DNA of 64,000 bases from Scylla paramamosain (Eukaryota > Arthropoda > Malacostraca > Decapoda > Portunidae): contig NC_087197.1 of assembly GCF_035594125.1 (NCBI RefSeq), positions 8,664,110-8,728,109 of the forward strand. The letters are read 5' to 3'. A model generated the notes under the pieces. The model saw nothing but the letters and a program-made list of their open reading frames with translations. It had not been told where the DNA came from and did no database searches. How positions within the stretch are numbered: position 1 is the first letter of the stretch; each line of letters starts with the position of its first letter. Made by a program: the position numbers and the translations under genes. Positions 35,801-50,886 of this stretch are shown here, piece by piece.

Positions 35801-37771
35801 TGAGCGTGATAGGCAATAAAGCACTAAAAAGGAGGGCAATCACATTACATTGGAGTAAAACGAAGTTTTACCAAGAACTTGCCTTTAAGTGTTTTTAAGC
35901 TCCTTATATACCAAAATACTAAAACGCATCCAAATACACTTTATGGTGAAACAGAAGAACATTACCAAAAACATGTGTTTTGAGTGTTTTTGATCATGTT
36001 ACCAATAAAGCCGCTTAAATACATGCAAAGAACCCTATTTTTGGAAACGAAAGGACATTACGAAAAACGTGTATTATGAGTGTTTTTAGGTTCCTTAAGT
36101 ACCAAAAAAGCTAAAACCCACAAATAACACTTTATAGAGAAAAAAAGAAAATAAAATTTTCTTTTTTTTTGTTATCCATCTTCATAGGTAATAAGATGCC
36201 AAAATTCTGTGAATATTCTTTAGGAATTGAAAACAAAATTACTGAAAACGTGTCTTTTCGGTGTTTTACGTAGAAAAACGGTAAAACAGATGAAAACCAA
36301 CCAATATGAAGAAATAGAATAACATTACCAAAGAGGTATATTTTGAGTGTTTTTAAGATTTTTACCTACAAAAAGCGCGAAAATGGATGCAAAGCATGTA
36401 TTGGGAAAGAAAATATAATGAGTGTCTTATTATTTTCGGGCAAAAGAACTTTTGGTTCACAGGAACCACAAGGCAAAAAACACAAAAACTCGTGTATATA
36501 AAGAAGTTTCTTAGATACCAATATGCTGAAACTCATGAATAACAATCTTAATTGAGAAACAGAACAACATTACGAAATGCGTGTATTTTGAGTGTTTTTT
36601 TTCACATTCTTCGCAAAACCCTAAAAAGCATGCGAAACTAGTTTTATGTTGGAAAAAAATAACATTACCAGAAGTATCTTTTCAGTGTTCTTGAGCGTGT
36701 TAGGCAATAAAGCACTAAAAAGCAGGGCAATCATATTACATTGGAATAAAACCAACTTTTACCAAGAACTTGCGTTGAAGTGTTTTTCAGCTCCTTACAT
36801 ACCAAATCGCTAAAACGCATGCAAAACACTTCTTTATGGAGAAGCAGAATAACATTACCAAAAACAAGTGTTTTGAGTGTTTTTTATCATGTTTCCTATA
36901 AAAACGCTTAAATACATGCAAAGATCCCCATATTTGGGAAACGAAAGGACATTACGAGAAATGTGTATTATAAATGTTTTTAAGTTCCTTAAATACTAAA
37001 ACGTTAAAAATTACAAATAACACTCTTTATAGAGGAAAAAAAAAATAAATAAAAAAATAGAATTTTTAATTTTTTGTTATTGATAATCATAGGTATTAAG
37101 ATGCCAAAATTCTGCCAAAATTCAGGGAAATTATGTGGAAAAAACCTTATCAAAAAAGTTAATTTTACCTTTTTTTTCGGAGTTATGTTCCAAACCATAA
37201 AGTGTATGCAAAGCCACCTACCTGATCAAATTTAACGACTTTACAAGAAACCTGTCTTTTGAGTGTTTTTCTGCATGTTAGGCACCAAAACGATAAATAT
37301 TATGAAAGTCACTCTATATGGAAATCCAAAACAAAATTACTGAAAACGTGTCTTTTGAAAGATTTAGGTAGAAAAACGCTAAAACGGATGCAAAAACCAA
37401 CCAATATGAAGATATAGAATAACAATACCAAAAAACTATATTTTGTGTGTTTTTGAGCTTGTTACATAAAAAAAAAACGCGAGAATGGATGCAAAGCACT
37501 CTATATAAGGAAAAAAAAAAAAAGGACGTAATGAGAAACGTGTATAATGAGTGTTTTATAGTTTCACCAGAATCACAAGGCAAAAAACGCAAAATCTCGA
37601 CTATGGAGAAGTTTCTAAGATGCCAAAATACTGAAACTCATGAATAACACTCTTAATCAAGAAACAGAACAACCTTACTAAATGCGTGTATTTTGAGTGT
37701 TTTTTTTACATTCTTAGTTACCAAAAGCCCAAATTCCATGCGAAACTAACTTCATGTGGGAAAAAAATGAC

Positions 37772-37926
37772 GCTGAGGCATTTGGGAAGAGTAAGAGAAA
37801 ATTACAAATTTATGGATGGGGATGATAGGTGGAAATAGGTAGGCATATTTCCTACAAGCACTGCCACTTGTAGGCCTGATGCCTTCTTGCAGATTTAGTT
37901 ATTTCTTATGTTCTTATGTTCTTATT
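37772..37926 (+). mobile_element. LINE 3'-end fragment (155 bp)
   Basis: Matches 26718-26872 of the LINE from GCTGAGGCATTTGGGAA to the terminal TTCTTATG octamers. It keeps an in-frame-looking GDDRW segment. The left junction is abrupt: a satellite monomer ending AAAAAAATGAC at 37771 joins the LINE in mid-sequence. The right flank from 37927 onward matches 26873-27170 closely, monomer for monomer, including the unusual ACCAAAAGCGTG start. It is therefore a piece of a copied LINE-plus-satellite segment and not an independent insertion. Confidence 0.9.
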
Positions 37927-40900
37927 ACCAAAAGCGTGTATTTTCAGTGTTTTCAGCTTTTACGTGAAAAAAAATGCCAAAATGCATGCAAAGCACCCTA
38001 TATGAAGAAATAGAGCGATATTACGAGAAACGTGCATTATGAGTGTTTTTGAGATTCTTAGGTACCAAAACGCTGAAATTCATGAATAACACTCTTAATT
38101 GAGATGCAGAACAACCTTACCAAATGGGTGTATTTTGAGTGTTTTTCACATTTTTAGTTACCAAAACCCCAAATTGCATGCGAAACTAGCTTTATGTGGG
38201 AAAAAAAAATGACATTACCAGAAGAGTGTCTTTTTAGTGTTTTTGAGCGTGTTAGGCAATAAAACACTAAAAAGCAGGGCAATCACTTTACATGGGAATA
38301 AAACCGAATTTTACAAAGAACTTGCCTTTAATTTTTTTTGAGTTCCTTACATATTGAAACGCTATAATGCATGCAAAACACCCTTTATGTAGAAACAGAA
38401 AAACATTACCAAAAACATGTATTTTGAGTGTTTTTGATCATGTTACCTATAAAAACGCTTAAATATATGCAAAGAACCCTATATTTGGGAAACGAAAGGA
38501 CATTATGAGAAACGTCTATTATGAGTGTTTTTAAGTTCCTTAAGTACCAAAAACCTAAAACCCACAAATAACACTCTTTATAGAGAAAAAAATAAATAAA
38601 AAAATAGCAATTTTTTTCTTTTTGTTGTTCATCTTCATAGATACCAAGATGCCAAAATTCTGGCAAAATTCAGGGATATTATGTGGAAAAAAGAACATTG
38701 TCAAAAAAGTTAATTATAGCTTTTTTTCGGACTGTTATGTACCAAACCCTAAAGTGCATGCAAAGCCACCTACATATGGAAATTAAATGACTTTACAAGA
38801 AACCTGTCTTTTGAGTGTTTTTTAGCATGTTAGGCACCAAAACGATAAATACCATTGAAGTCACTCAATATGGGAATCCAAAACAAAATTACTGAAAACA
38901 TGTCTTCTCAGTGTTTTACGTAGAAAAACGCTAAAACGGATACAAACCAACCAATACGAAGAAATAGAAAAACCACCAAAAACGTATATTTTGAGTGTTT
39001 TTGAGCTTGTTACCTACAAAAAACGCGAAAATGCATGCAAAGCACTCTATATTGGGAAACAAAAGGACATTACGAGAAACGTGTATAATTAGTGTTTTAC
39101 AGTTTCACAAGATCCACAAGGCAACACAAAAACTCGTATATATGGAGAAGTGTCTTAGATACCAAAATGCTGAAACACATGAATAAAACTCTTAATTGAA
39201 AAACGCAACAACCTTACTAAATGCGTGTATTTTGAGTGTTATTTCACATTCTTAGTTAAAAAAAAAAAAACGAAATTCCATGCGAATATAGGTTGATATG
39301 GGAAAAAAATGACATTACCAGAAAGGTGTCTTTTGAGTGTTTTTGAGAGTGTTAGGCAATAAAGCACTAAAAAGCAGGGCAATCACATTACATGGAATAA
39401 AACCAACTTTTATCAAGAACTTGTCTTTAAGTGTTTTTCAGCTCCTTATATGCGCTAAAACGAATGCAAAACACACTATATAGAAACAAAATAACATAAC
39501 CTACAACAGGTATTTTGAATGTTTTTTAATCATGTTATCTATAAAAAACGCTTAAATACATGCAAAGAACCCTATGTTTTGGAAAGGATAGGATATTACG
39601 AGAAACGTGTATTATAATTTTTTTCAAGTTCCCTATGAACCAAAAAGCTAAAACCCACAAGTAACACTCTTTATTTAGAAAAAAAAATAAAGAAAGAAAG
39701 AAAACAGGAATTTTTTTTTATTTTTTTTTTATTTCATCTTCACAGGTATCGAGATGCCAAAATTATGGTAAAATTCAGGGCAATTATGTGATAAAAGATC
39801 ATTATCAAAAAAGTTAATTTTAGCTTTTTTTCGGACTGTTATTTACCAAACTCTAAAGTGCATGCAAAGCCACATATATGAGGAAATTAAAAGACTTTAC
39901 CAGAAACCTGTCTTTTGAGTGATTTTCAGCTTGTTAGGCATCAAAACGATAAATAATATGGAAGTCAATCTATATGAAAATCCAAAAAAAAATACTGAAA
40001 ACGTGTCTTTTCTGTGTTTTAGGTAGAAAAACGCTAAAACGGATGCAAACCAACAAATATGAAGAAATAGAATATTACCAAAAAGGTATATTTTGAGTGT
40101 TTTTAATCTTGTTACCTACAAAAAACGCGAAAAATGATGCAAAGCGCTCTATATTGGGAAACAAAAGGACATTACGAGAAACGTGAATAATGAGTGTTTT
40201 ATAGTTTCACAAGAACCATAAGGCAAAAAACGCAAAAACTCGTGTATATGGAGTTACCAAAACGCTGGTACTCATGAATAACACTCTTAAATGACACATA
40301 ACAACCTTACGAAATGCGTGTATTTTGAGTGTTTTTCACATTGTTATTTACCAAAACCCCAAATTGCATGCAAATCTAGCTTTATGTTGGTAAGAAATGA
40401 CATTACCAGAAAAGTGACTTTGGGTGTTTTTTGAGCGTGATAGGTAATAAAGCACTAAAAAGCAGATCAATAACATTACATGGGAATGAAACCAACTTTT
40501 ACCAAGAACTTGCCTTTAAGTTTTTTTGAGCTTCTTACATACCAAAACGCTAAAACTAATGCAAAACACCCTTTATGGAGAATTAGAATAACATTACCAA
40601 AAACATGTATTTTGAGTGTTTTTGATCATGGTACCTATAAAAACGCGAAAATACATGCAAAGAACCCTATGTTTGGGAAACGAAAGGACATTACGAGAAA
40701 CGTGTATTATGAGTGTTTTTAAGTTCCTTAAGAACCAAAAAACTAAAACCAACAAATAACACTCTTTATAAAGAAAAAATAAATATTTATATAAAAAAAC
40801 GGCAATTTTTTTTTTTGTTATTCATCTTCATAGGTACCGAGATGCCAAAATTCTAGGAAAATTCTGGGCAATTATGTGATAAAAAATATTATCAAAAAAG

Positions 40901-42151
40901 TTAATTTTAGCTTTTTTTTCGGAATGTTATGTTACTAAACTCTTAAGTGAATGCAAAGCCATCTACATGAGAAAATTAAACGACTTTACGAGAAACCTTA
41001 CTTTTGAATGTTTTTCAGTATGTTGGGTACCAAAACGATAATAGCATGGAATTCACTCAATATGGGAATCCAAAACAAAATTACTGAAAACGTGTCTTTT
41101 CAGTGTTTTACGTAGAAAAACGCTAAAAAGGATGCAAACCAACCAATATGAAGAAATAGAATAACATTGCCAAAAATGTATATTTTGAATTTTTTTGAGC
41201 TTGTTACCTAAAAAAAATGCAAAAACGGATGCAAAGTATTGCAAAACAAAAGGACATTCTGAGAAACGTGTATAATGAGTGTTTTATAGTTCCACAAGAA
41301 CCATAAGGCAAAAAACGGAAAAACTAGTGTACCTAGAGAAGTTTCTTAGATACCAAAAGGATGAAATTCATGAATAACACTTTCAATTGAGAAACAGAAT
41401 TACCTTACAAAATGTGTGTATTTTGAGTGTTTTTCACATTCTTAGTTACGAAAATCCTAAATTACATGCGAAACTAGCTAGTTTACTAGATACTAAAATG
41501 CTGAAACTCAAGAATAATACTCTTAATTGAGAAAGAGAACAACCTTACTAAATGCGTGTATTTTGAGTGCTTTTCACATTCTTAGTTACCCAAAACCCAA
41601 ATTGATTGCGAAACCAGCTTCATGTGATAAAAAAAACGACATTTTCAGAAAAGTGTCTATTGAGTGTTTTTGAAAGTGATAAGCAGTAAAACACTAAAAA
41701 GTAGGGCAATCACATTACTTGGGAATAAAACTAATGTTTACCAAGAACTTGCTTTAAGTGTTTTTGAGCTCCTTATATACCAAAACGCTAAAACGCATGC
41801 AAAACACACTTTATGGAGAAACAGAATAACATTAAAAAAAAAAAAAAATGTATTTTGAGTGTTTTTGATCATGTTACCAATAAAACGCTTATATACATGC
41901 TAAGAACCCTATTTGTGGGAAACGAAAGACATTACGAGAAACGTGTATTATGAGTGTTTTTGAATTCATTAAGTACCAAAAAGCTAAAAGCCACAAATAA
42001 CTCTCTATTGAGAAAAAATAAATAAATAAATAATAAAATACGATATTTTTTTTCTTTCTTATTCATCTTCACAGGTACCGAGATGCCAAAATTCGGGCAA
42101 AATTCATGAAATTTTGTGAAATAAGAACATTATCGAAAAAGTTAATTTTAG

Positions 42152-42747
42152 CCACATATATGGGGAAATCAAACGTCTTTGCCAGAAAACTGTCTTATGA
42201 GTGTTTTTCAGCATGTTAGGCACCAAAACATGGAAGTCACTCTATATGCGAATCCAAAACAAAATTACTGAAAACGTGTCTTTTTGGTGTTTTACGTAGA
42301 AAAACGTAAAACGGATGCAAACCAACCAATATGAAAAAAAAAAAAATAACATTACCAAAAAGCTATATTTTGAGTGTTTTTGAGCATGTTACCTACAAAA
42401 AAGGTGAAAATGGATGCAAAGCACTCCCTATTGGGAAATAAAAGGACATTACGAGAAACGTGTATAATGAGTGTCTTATTATTTTCGAGCAAAAGACGTT
42501 GTGGTTCACAAGAACACCAAGGCAAAAAGCGCAAAAACTCGTGTATATAAAGAAGTTTCTTAGATACCAAAATGCTGAAACTCATGAATAACAATCTTAA
42601 TTGAGAAACAGAACAATCTTACCAAAAGCGTGTATTTTCAGTGTTTTTAATATTCTTATTTAGCAAAATCCCAAATAGCATGCGAAACTAGCTTAATGTG
42701 GGAAAAAAATGACATTACCAGAAGTGTCTTTTGAGTGTTTTTGAGCG
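42152..42747 (-). repeat. Segmental duplication, copy 1 (about 596 bp)
   Basis: Direct match to 51262-51870. Private shared variants include AAAAAAGGTGAAAATGG, CACTCCCTATTG, GTCTTATTATTTTCGAGC, AAAAAGCGCAAAAACTCG and CCCAAATAGCAT. Confidence 0.88.
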
Positions 42748-45700
42748 TGTTAGGCAATAAAGCACTAGAAAGCAGGGCAATCACATTACATGGGAATAAA
42801 ACCATCTTTGACCAAAAACTTGCCATTATGTGTTTTTGAGCTCCTTACATAGCAAAACGCTAAAACGCATGCAAAACACTCCTTTATGGAGAAGCAGAAA
42901 AACATTACAAAAAACATGTGTTTTAAGTGTTTTTGATCATGTTACCTATAAAAACGCTTAAATACATGCAAAGAACCCTATCTTTGGGAAACGAAGGAAC
43001 ATTACGAGAAACGTGTATTATGACTGTTTTTAAGTTCCTTAAGTACCAAAACGTTAAAACCCACAAATAAAAAAAAAAATTTCAGCATCTTGGTACCTAT
43101 GAAGATAAATAACAAAAAAAAAATGTTTTATTCATTTATTTTATTTTTCTTCTCTATAAAGAGTGTTATTTGTGTGTTTTATCTTTTTGGTACTTAAGGA
43201 ACCTAAAAACTCTCATAATACACAATTTTCGTAACGTCCTTTTGTTTTACAAACATAGTGTTCTTTGCATGTATTTAAGCGTTTTTAAAGGTAACATGAT
43301 CAAAAACACTTAAAATTCATGTTTTTGGTAATGTTATTTTCTTTCTCTATAAAGGGTGTTTGTATGCGTTTTAGCGTTTTGTTATGTAAGGAGTTAAAAA
43401 CACTTAAAAGCATGTTTTTAGTAAAAGCTGGGTTTATTCCCATGTAATGTGATTGTTCTGCTTTTTAGTGCTTTGTTGCATATCACGCTCTAAAACACTC
43501 AAAAGACACTTTTCTGGTAATGTCATTTTTTCCCACATAAAACTAGTTTTGCTTATAATTTCGGATTTTCGTAACTAAAAATGTGAAAAACACTCAAAAT
43601 ACTCACATTTAGTAAGATAGTTCTGTTTCTCATTTAAAAGTCTTATTCATGAGTTTCAGCATTTTGGAATGTAAGAAACTTCTTTATATACACGAGTTTT
43701 TGCATTTTTTGCCTTGTGGTTCTTGGGAAACTATAAAACACTCATTATACACGTTTCTCCTAATGTCCTTTTCCTTCCCAATATAGAGTGCTTTCCATCC
43801 ATTTTCGTGTTTTTTGTAGGTAACAATTTTAAAAACACCCAAAATATACCTTTTTGGTAATGTTATTCTATTTCTTCATTTTGGTTGGTTTCCATCCGTT
43901 TTAGCATTTTTGTAAGTAACCGAAAACACCGAAAAGACACGTTTTCAGTAATTGTGTTTTGGATTCCCATATAGATTGACTTCCTTGGGTTTTATCGTGT
44001 TGGTTCCTAAAATGCTGAAAAACACTCATAAGCCAGTTTTCTGGCAAAGAGGTTTAATTTCTTCATATAGGTAGCTTTGCATGCACTTTAGGGGTTTAGT
44101 ACATAACAGTCCGAAAAAAAAGCTAAATTTAACTTTTTTGATAATATTCTTATTTCATATAATTTCCTGAACTTTACCTGAATTTTGGCACCTCGTTACC
44201 TGTGAATATGAATAAGAATGAAAAAAAGTATAGTATTTTTTCATTTATTTATTATTTTTTTCTGAATAAAGAGTGTAATTTGTTGCTTTTAACTTTTCGT
44301 ACTTAATGAACTTAAAAACACTCATAATACACGTTTCTCGTAATGTCCTTTCGTTTCCCAAAAATAAGGTTCTTTGCATGTATTTCAGCGGTTTTATTGG
44401 TAACATGATCAAAAACACTCAAAATACATGTTTTTGGTAATGTTCTTTTGTTTCACCATAAAGTGTATTTTGCATGCCGTTTAGTGTTTTAGTATATAAT
44501 GAGCTCAAAAACACTTATAGGCAAATTCTTGTTAAAAATAGGTTTTATTCCAATGTAAAGTCTTTGCCCTGCTTTACTGCCTAACACGCTCAAAAACACT
44601 CAAAAGACATTTTTCTGGTAATGTCATTTTTTTCCAACATAAAGCTGTTTTCGCATGCAATTTTGGGTTTTGGTAACTAAGAATGTGAAAAGCAATCAAA
44701 ATACACGCATTTAGTAAGATTGTTCTGTTTCTTAATCAAGAGTGTTGTTCCAGAGTTTGAGCATTTTTTAATGTAAGAAGCTTTTCTATATACACGAATT
44801 TTTGCGTTTTTTGCCTTGTAGTTCTTGTGAAACTATAAAACAGCCATTATACACGTTTCTCGTAATGTTCTTTTGCTTCCCAATATAGAGTGCTTTCCAT
44901 GCATTTTCGCGTTTTTTTGTAGGTAACAATTTCAATAACACTCAAAATATACCTTATTGGTAATGTTATTTTATTTCTTCATATTGGTTGGTTTGCATCC
45001 GTTTTACCGTTTTTTCTACGTAAAACACCGAAAAGACACCTTTATAGTAATTTTGTTTTGGATTCCCATATTGATTGACTTTCATGTTATTTATCGTGTT
45101 GGTTCCTAACATGCTGAAAAACACTCATAAGACCGTTTTCTGGCAAAGATGTTTAATTTCCCCTTATAGGTGGGTTTGCATGCAGTTTAGATGTTTGGTA
45201 CATAACAGTCCGAAAAAAAAGCTAAATTTATTTTTTTTGATAATGTTCTTATTTCACATAATTTCCTGAATTTTGCCCGAATTTTGGCATATCGGTACCT
45301 GTGAAGATAAATAAAAAAGAAAAAAAATATCGTATTTTTTTTATCTATTTATTGTTTATGAATAAAGAGTGTTATTTGTGGCTTTTAGCTTTTGGGTAAT
45401 TAATGAACTTAAAAACACTCATAATACACGTTTCTCGTAATCTCCTTTCGTTTCCCAAAAATACTGTTCTTTGCATGTATTTAAGCGTTCTTATTGGTAA
45501 CATGATCAAAAACTCCCAAAATACATGTTTTTGGTTAAGTTATTCTGTTTCACCATAAAGAGTGTTTTCATGCGTTTTAGTGTTTTGATATATAAGGAGC
45601 TCAAAAACACTTAAAGGCAAGTTCTTGGTAAAAATTCGTTTCCTCCAATGCAATGTGATTGCCCTCCTTTTTAGTGCTTTACTGCCTATCACGCTCAAAA

Positions 45701-46431
45701 ACACTCAAAAGACTTTTTTCTGGTAAAATCATTTTTTTCCCACAAATCTATTTTCGCATGCAATTTGGGGTTTTGGTAACAAAGAATGTGAAAAGCACTC
45801 AAAATACACGCATTTATTAAGGTTGTTCTTTTTCTCAATTAGGAGTGTTATACATGAGTTTTAGAATTTTTGTATCTAGGAAACCTCTCCATATACACGA
45901 GATTTTGCGTTTTTTACCTTGTGGTTCTTTTGAATTATAAAACCCTCATTATACACTTTTCTTGCAATGTCCTTTTGTTTCCCAATATAGAGTGCTTTGC
46001 ATCAATTTCCGCGTTTTTTGTAGGTAACAAGCTCAAAAACACTAAAAAAATATCTTTTTAGTAACGTTTTTCTATTTCTTGATATTGGTTGGTTTGCATC
46101 CGTTTTACCGTTTTTCTACGTAAAACACTGAGAAGACACGTTTTCAGTAACTTTGTTTGGATTCCCATATAGAGTGAGTTCCTTATTATTTATCGTTTTG
46201 GTGCCTAACAAGCTAAAAAAAAACACTCAAAAGACAGATTTCTAGTAAGATCGTTTAATTTCCTCATATAGGAGGCTTTGCATACACTTTAGGGTTTGGT
46301 ACATAAGAGTCCCAAAAAAAAGCTGAAATTAACTTTTTTGATCATATTATTTTATCATATGATTGCCCTGAATTTTCCCAGAATTTTTGCATCTCGGTAC
46401 CTATGAAGATGAATAACAAAAAAAAAAAAAG

Positions 46432-46629
<198 letters not shown>

Positions 46630-49600
46630 CTAAATAAAGAGTGTTATTTGTGGGTTGTAGCTTTTTGGTACTTAGGGAACTTAAAAAACTCATAATACAC
46701 GTTTCTCATAATGTCCTTTTGTTTCACAAAACATAATGTTCTTTGCATATATTTAAGCGTTTTTATAGATAACATGATCAAAAACACTCAAAATAAATGT
46801 TTTTGGTAATTATTCTGTTTCTCCATAATGTTTGTTTTGCATGCGTTTTAGCGGTTTGGTATATAAGGAGCTCAAAAACACTTAAAGGCAAGTTTTTGGT
46901 AAAAATTGGTGTTATTCCAATGTAATATGATTTCCCAGCTTTTTAGTGCTTTATTGCCTATCACGCTCAAAAACACTCAAAAGACACATTTCTGGTAGTC
47001 ATTTTTTTTTTCCCACAAATCTATTTTCGAATGCAATTTGGGGTTTTGGTAACTAAGAATGTGAAAAGCACTCAAAATACACGCATTTAGTAAAGTTGTT
47101 CTGTTTGTCAATTAATAGTGTTATTCATGAGTTTCAGCATTTTGGTATCTAGGAACCTTGTCCATATACACGAGTTTTTGTGTTTTTTGCCGTTTGGTTC
47201 TTTTCAACTATAAAAAAACTCATAAACTTTTCTTACAAAGCCCTTTCGCTTTCTAATATAGAGTGCTTTGCATCAATTTTCGCGTTTTTTTGTAGGTAAC
47301 AAGCTCAAAAACACTCAAATTATACCTATTTCGTAATGTTTTTTCTATTTCTTGATATTGGTTGGTTTGCATCCGTTTTAGCGTTTTTCTACGTAAAACA
47401 CAGAAAAAACACGTTTTCAGCCACTTTGTTTTGGATTCTCACATAGAGTGAGTTCCTTATTATTTATCGTTTTGGTGCCTAACATGCTGAAAAAATAAAA
47501 AAAAAACAGATTTCTGGTGAATATTGTTTAATTTCTTCATATAGGAGTCTTTGAATGCACTTTAGGGTTTGGTTCATAAGAGTCCGAAAAAAAAGCTAAA
47601 ATTAACTTTTTTGATCATTTTCTTTGATTATGTAATATCCCTGAATTTTTCCAGAATTTTGGCATCGCGGTACCTATGAAGATGAATAACAAAAAAAAAA
47701 TCCTATTGTTTTATTTTCTTACTTTTTTTATTAAATAAAGAGTATTATTTGTGGGTTTTAGCTTTGTTGGTATTTAAGGAACTTAAAAACAAGTATAATA
47801 AACATTTCTCGTAATGTCCTTTCTTTTCGCGAACATAAGGTTCTTTGCATGTATTTAAGCGTTTTTATAGATAACATGATAAAAAAACACTCAAAATATA
47901 TGTTTTTGGTAATTTTATTCTGTTCCTCTATAAAACGTGTTTTGCATGCGTTTTAGCGTTTTGGTATGTAATGAACTCAAAAACACTTAAAGGCAAGTTC
48001 TTGGTAAAAGTTCTTTTTATTCCCATGTAATATGGTTGCCCTGCTTTTTATTGCTTTATTGCCTAACACGCTCAAAACACTCAAAAGACACTTTTCTGGT
48101 AATATCTTTTTTTTTTTTTTTTCCCACATAAAGCTAGTTTTGCATGGAATTTTGGTTTTGGTTTTGGTGTTTTGGTAACTAAGAATGTGATAAAAACTCA
48201 AAACGCAGGCATTAATAAGGATAATCTATTTCTTAATTAAAAGTGTGATTCATGAGTTTCAGAATTTTGGTATGTAAGAAACTTTTCTAATACACACATT
48301 TGGTAAGGTATTTCTTTTTCAAAATTAAAAGTGTTATTCATGAGTTTCATCTTTTTGGTATGTAAGAAACTTCTTTATGTACACGAGTTTTTGAGTTTTT
48401 TACATTGTGGTTCTTGTCAAATTATAAAACACTGATACACGTTTCTCGTAATGTCCTTTTCTTTGCCAGTATAAAGTGCTTTCCATTCATTTTTGCATTT
48501 TTTGTAGGTAACAAGCTCAAAAACACATCAAAATATATCTTTTTGGTAATATTATATTTCTTCATATTGGTTTGTTTACATCCCTTTTAGCGTTTTTTTA
48601 AGTAAATCACTGAAAAGACACGTTTTCAGTAATATTGATGAAATTGCTGAAAAAAAACTCTTAAAAGACAGGTTTCTGGTAAAGTCGTGTAATTTCCCCA
48701 TATAGGTGGATTTGCATGCACTTCACGGTTTGTACATAACTCTGGAAAAAAGCTAAAATTATTATTTTTATAATGATTTTTTTTACAAAATTTCCATGAA
48801 TTTTGCCAGAATTTTCGCATCTCGCTACCTATAAAGATCAATAACAAAAAAAATAATGTTTTTTTCTGTCTAAAAAGAGTGTTATTTGTGGGTTTTAGAT
48901 TTTTGTTACTTAAGGAACTTAAAAGCACTCATAATACACGTTTCTCGTAATATCCTTTCGTTTCTCAAACATAAAGTTCTTTGCATGTATTTAAGCGTTT
49001 TTTTGAATAACATGATCAAAAACACTCAAAATACATGTTTTTGGTAATATTACTCTGTTTCTACATAAAGGGTGTTTTGCATGCGTTTTAGCGTTTTGGT
49101 ATGTAAGGAGTTAAAAAAAAAAATTAAAGGCAAGTTCATCGTAAAAGTTGTTTTTTTCCAATGTAATGTGATTTTTCTTCTTTTTAGGGCTTTGTTGCAT
49201 ATCACGCACAAAAACATTCAAAAGACACTTTCCTGGTAATATTTTTTTTTTTTCCCACATAAAGCTAGTTTCGCATGTAATTTTGGATTTTCGTAACTAA
49301 GAATGCGAAAAACACTCAAAATACACACATTTGGTAAGGTAATTCTGTTTCTCAATTAAAAGTGTTATTCATGCATTTCAGCATTTTGGTATGTAAGAAA
49401 CTTCTCTATATACACGAATTTTTGCGTTTTTTGCCTTGTGTTTCGTGTGAAACTATAAAACACTCATTATACACGTTTTTCGTAATGTTTTTTTGTTTTC
49501 CAATATAGAGTGCTTTCCATCCATTTTCGCATTTTTTGTAGGTAAGAAGCTGAAAAACACCCAAAATATATCTTTTTGGTAATGTTATTCTATTTCTTCA

Positions 49601-49683
49601 TATTGGTTGGTTTGCATCCATTTTAGCGTTTTTCTTCGTAAATCAATGAAAAGACACGTTTTCAGTAATATTGTTGAAATTTC

Positions 49684-50025
49684 TGAAAAACACTCAAAAG
49701 ACAGATTTCTGGTAAATTCGTGTAATTTCCCCATATAGGTGGCTTTGCATGCACTTCTGGGTTTGGTACATAATTCCGAAAAAAAGCTAATTTTTTTTTT
49801 CAGTGTTTTTTTTACATAATTTCCCTGAATTTTGCCTGAATTTTGGCATCTTCATTCTTATGTAGATGAATAATATAAAAGAAGTTATTTATTTTTTCTC
49901 TATTTGTGGGTTTTAGTTTTTTGGTACTTAAGGAACTTAAAAACAATCATAATACACGATTTTCGTAATGTCCTTTCGTTTCACAGACATAGGGTTCTTT
50001 GCATGTATTTAAGCGTTTTTATAGG
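49684..50025 (+). repeat. Left arm of a small inverted duplication
   Basis: Reverse complement closely matches 50887-51242. Shared private variants include CTATGTCTGTGAAACG, TATGATTGTTTTTAAG and ACCCACAAATAGAG (as read in the partner). The two arms are separated by about 860 bp. Confidence 0.85.
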
Positions 50026-50886
50026 TAATACGATCAAAAACACTCAAAATACATGTTTTTGGTAATATTATTCAGTTTCTCCATAAATAGTGTTTTGCAT
50101 GCGTTTTAGCGTTTTGGTATGTAAGGAGTTAAAAACACTTAAATGCAAGTTCTTCGTAAAAGTTGGTTTTCTTCCTATAAAATGTGATTATTCTGCTTTT
50201 AAGTGCTTTGTTGCATATCACACTCTAAAACACTCAAAAAAAAACTTTTCTGATAATGTCATTTTTTTCCCACATAAAGCTAGTTTCGCATGTAATTTGG
50301 GATTTTCGTAACTAAGAATATGAAAAACACTCAAAATACACACATTTGGTAAGGTAGTTCTGTTTCTCAATTAAAACTGTTATTCATGAGTTTTAGCATT
50401 TTTGTATGTAAAAAAAACTTCTCTATATACACGAGTTTTTGCGTTTTTTGTCTTGTGGTTCTTGTGAAACTATAAAACAATCATTATACACGTTTCTCTA
50501 AATGTCCTTTTTCTTCCAAATATAGTGTTTTTATAACCATTTTCGCGTTTTTTTTTATGTGTTATTTGTGGGTTTTAACGTTTTGGTACTTAAGGAACTA
50601 AAAAACAGTCATAATACACGTTTCTCGTAATGTCCTTTCGTTTCCCAAACATAGGGTTCTTTGCATGTATTTAAGCGTTTTTATAGGTAACATGATCAAA
50701 AACACTTAAAACACATGTTTTTTGTAATGTTTTTCTGCTTCTCCATAAAGGAGTGTTTTGCATGCATTTTAGCGTTTTCCTATGTAAGGAGCTCAAAAAC
50801 ACATAATGGCAAGTTTTTGGTCAAAGATGGTTTTATTCCCATGTAATGTGATTGCCCTGCTTTCTAGTGCTTTATTGCCTAACACA

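Larger units (their letters stand above)
26873..43070 (-). repeat. 96-bp satellite, reverse units, 12-monomer HOR of about 1.1 kb
   Basis: The marker CATCTTCATAGGTACCGAG, or close variants, recurs near 27573, 28699, 29791, 30905, 31967, 32882, 33995, 35099, 36187, 37091, 38638, 39744, 40832 and 42073. Typical spacing is 1.06-1.13 kb. Shorter gaps (about 0.9 kb) lack monomers; the 1.55-kb gap contains the LINE fragment. Twelve successive monomer types can be followed in most copies. No coding gene is supported; the frames translate HOR monomers. Confidence 0.9.
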
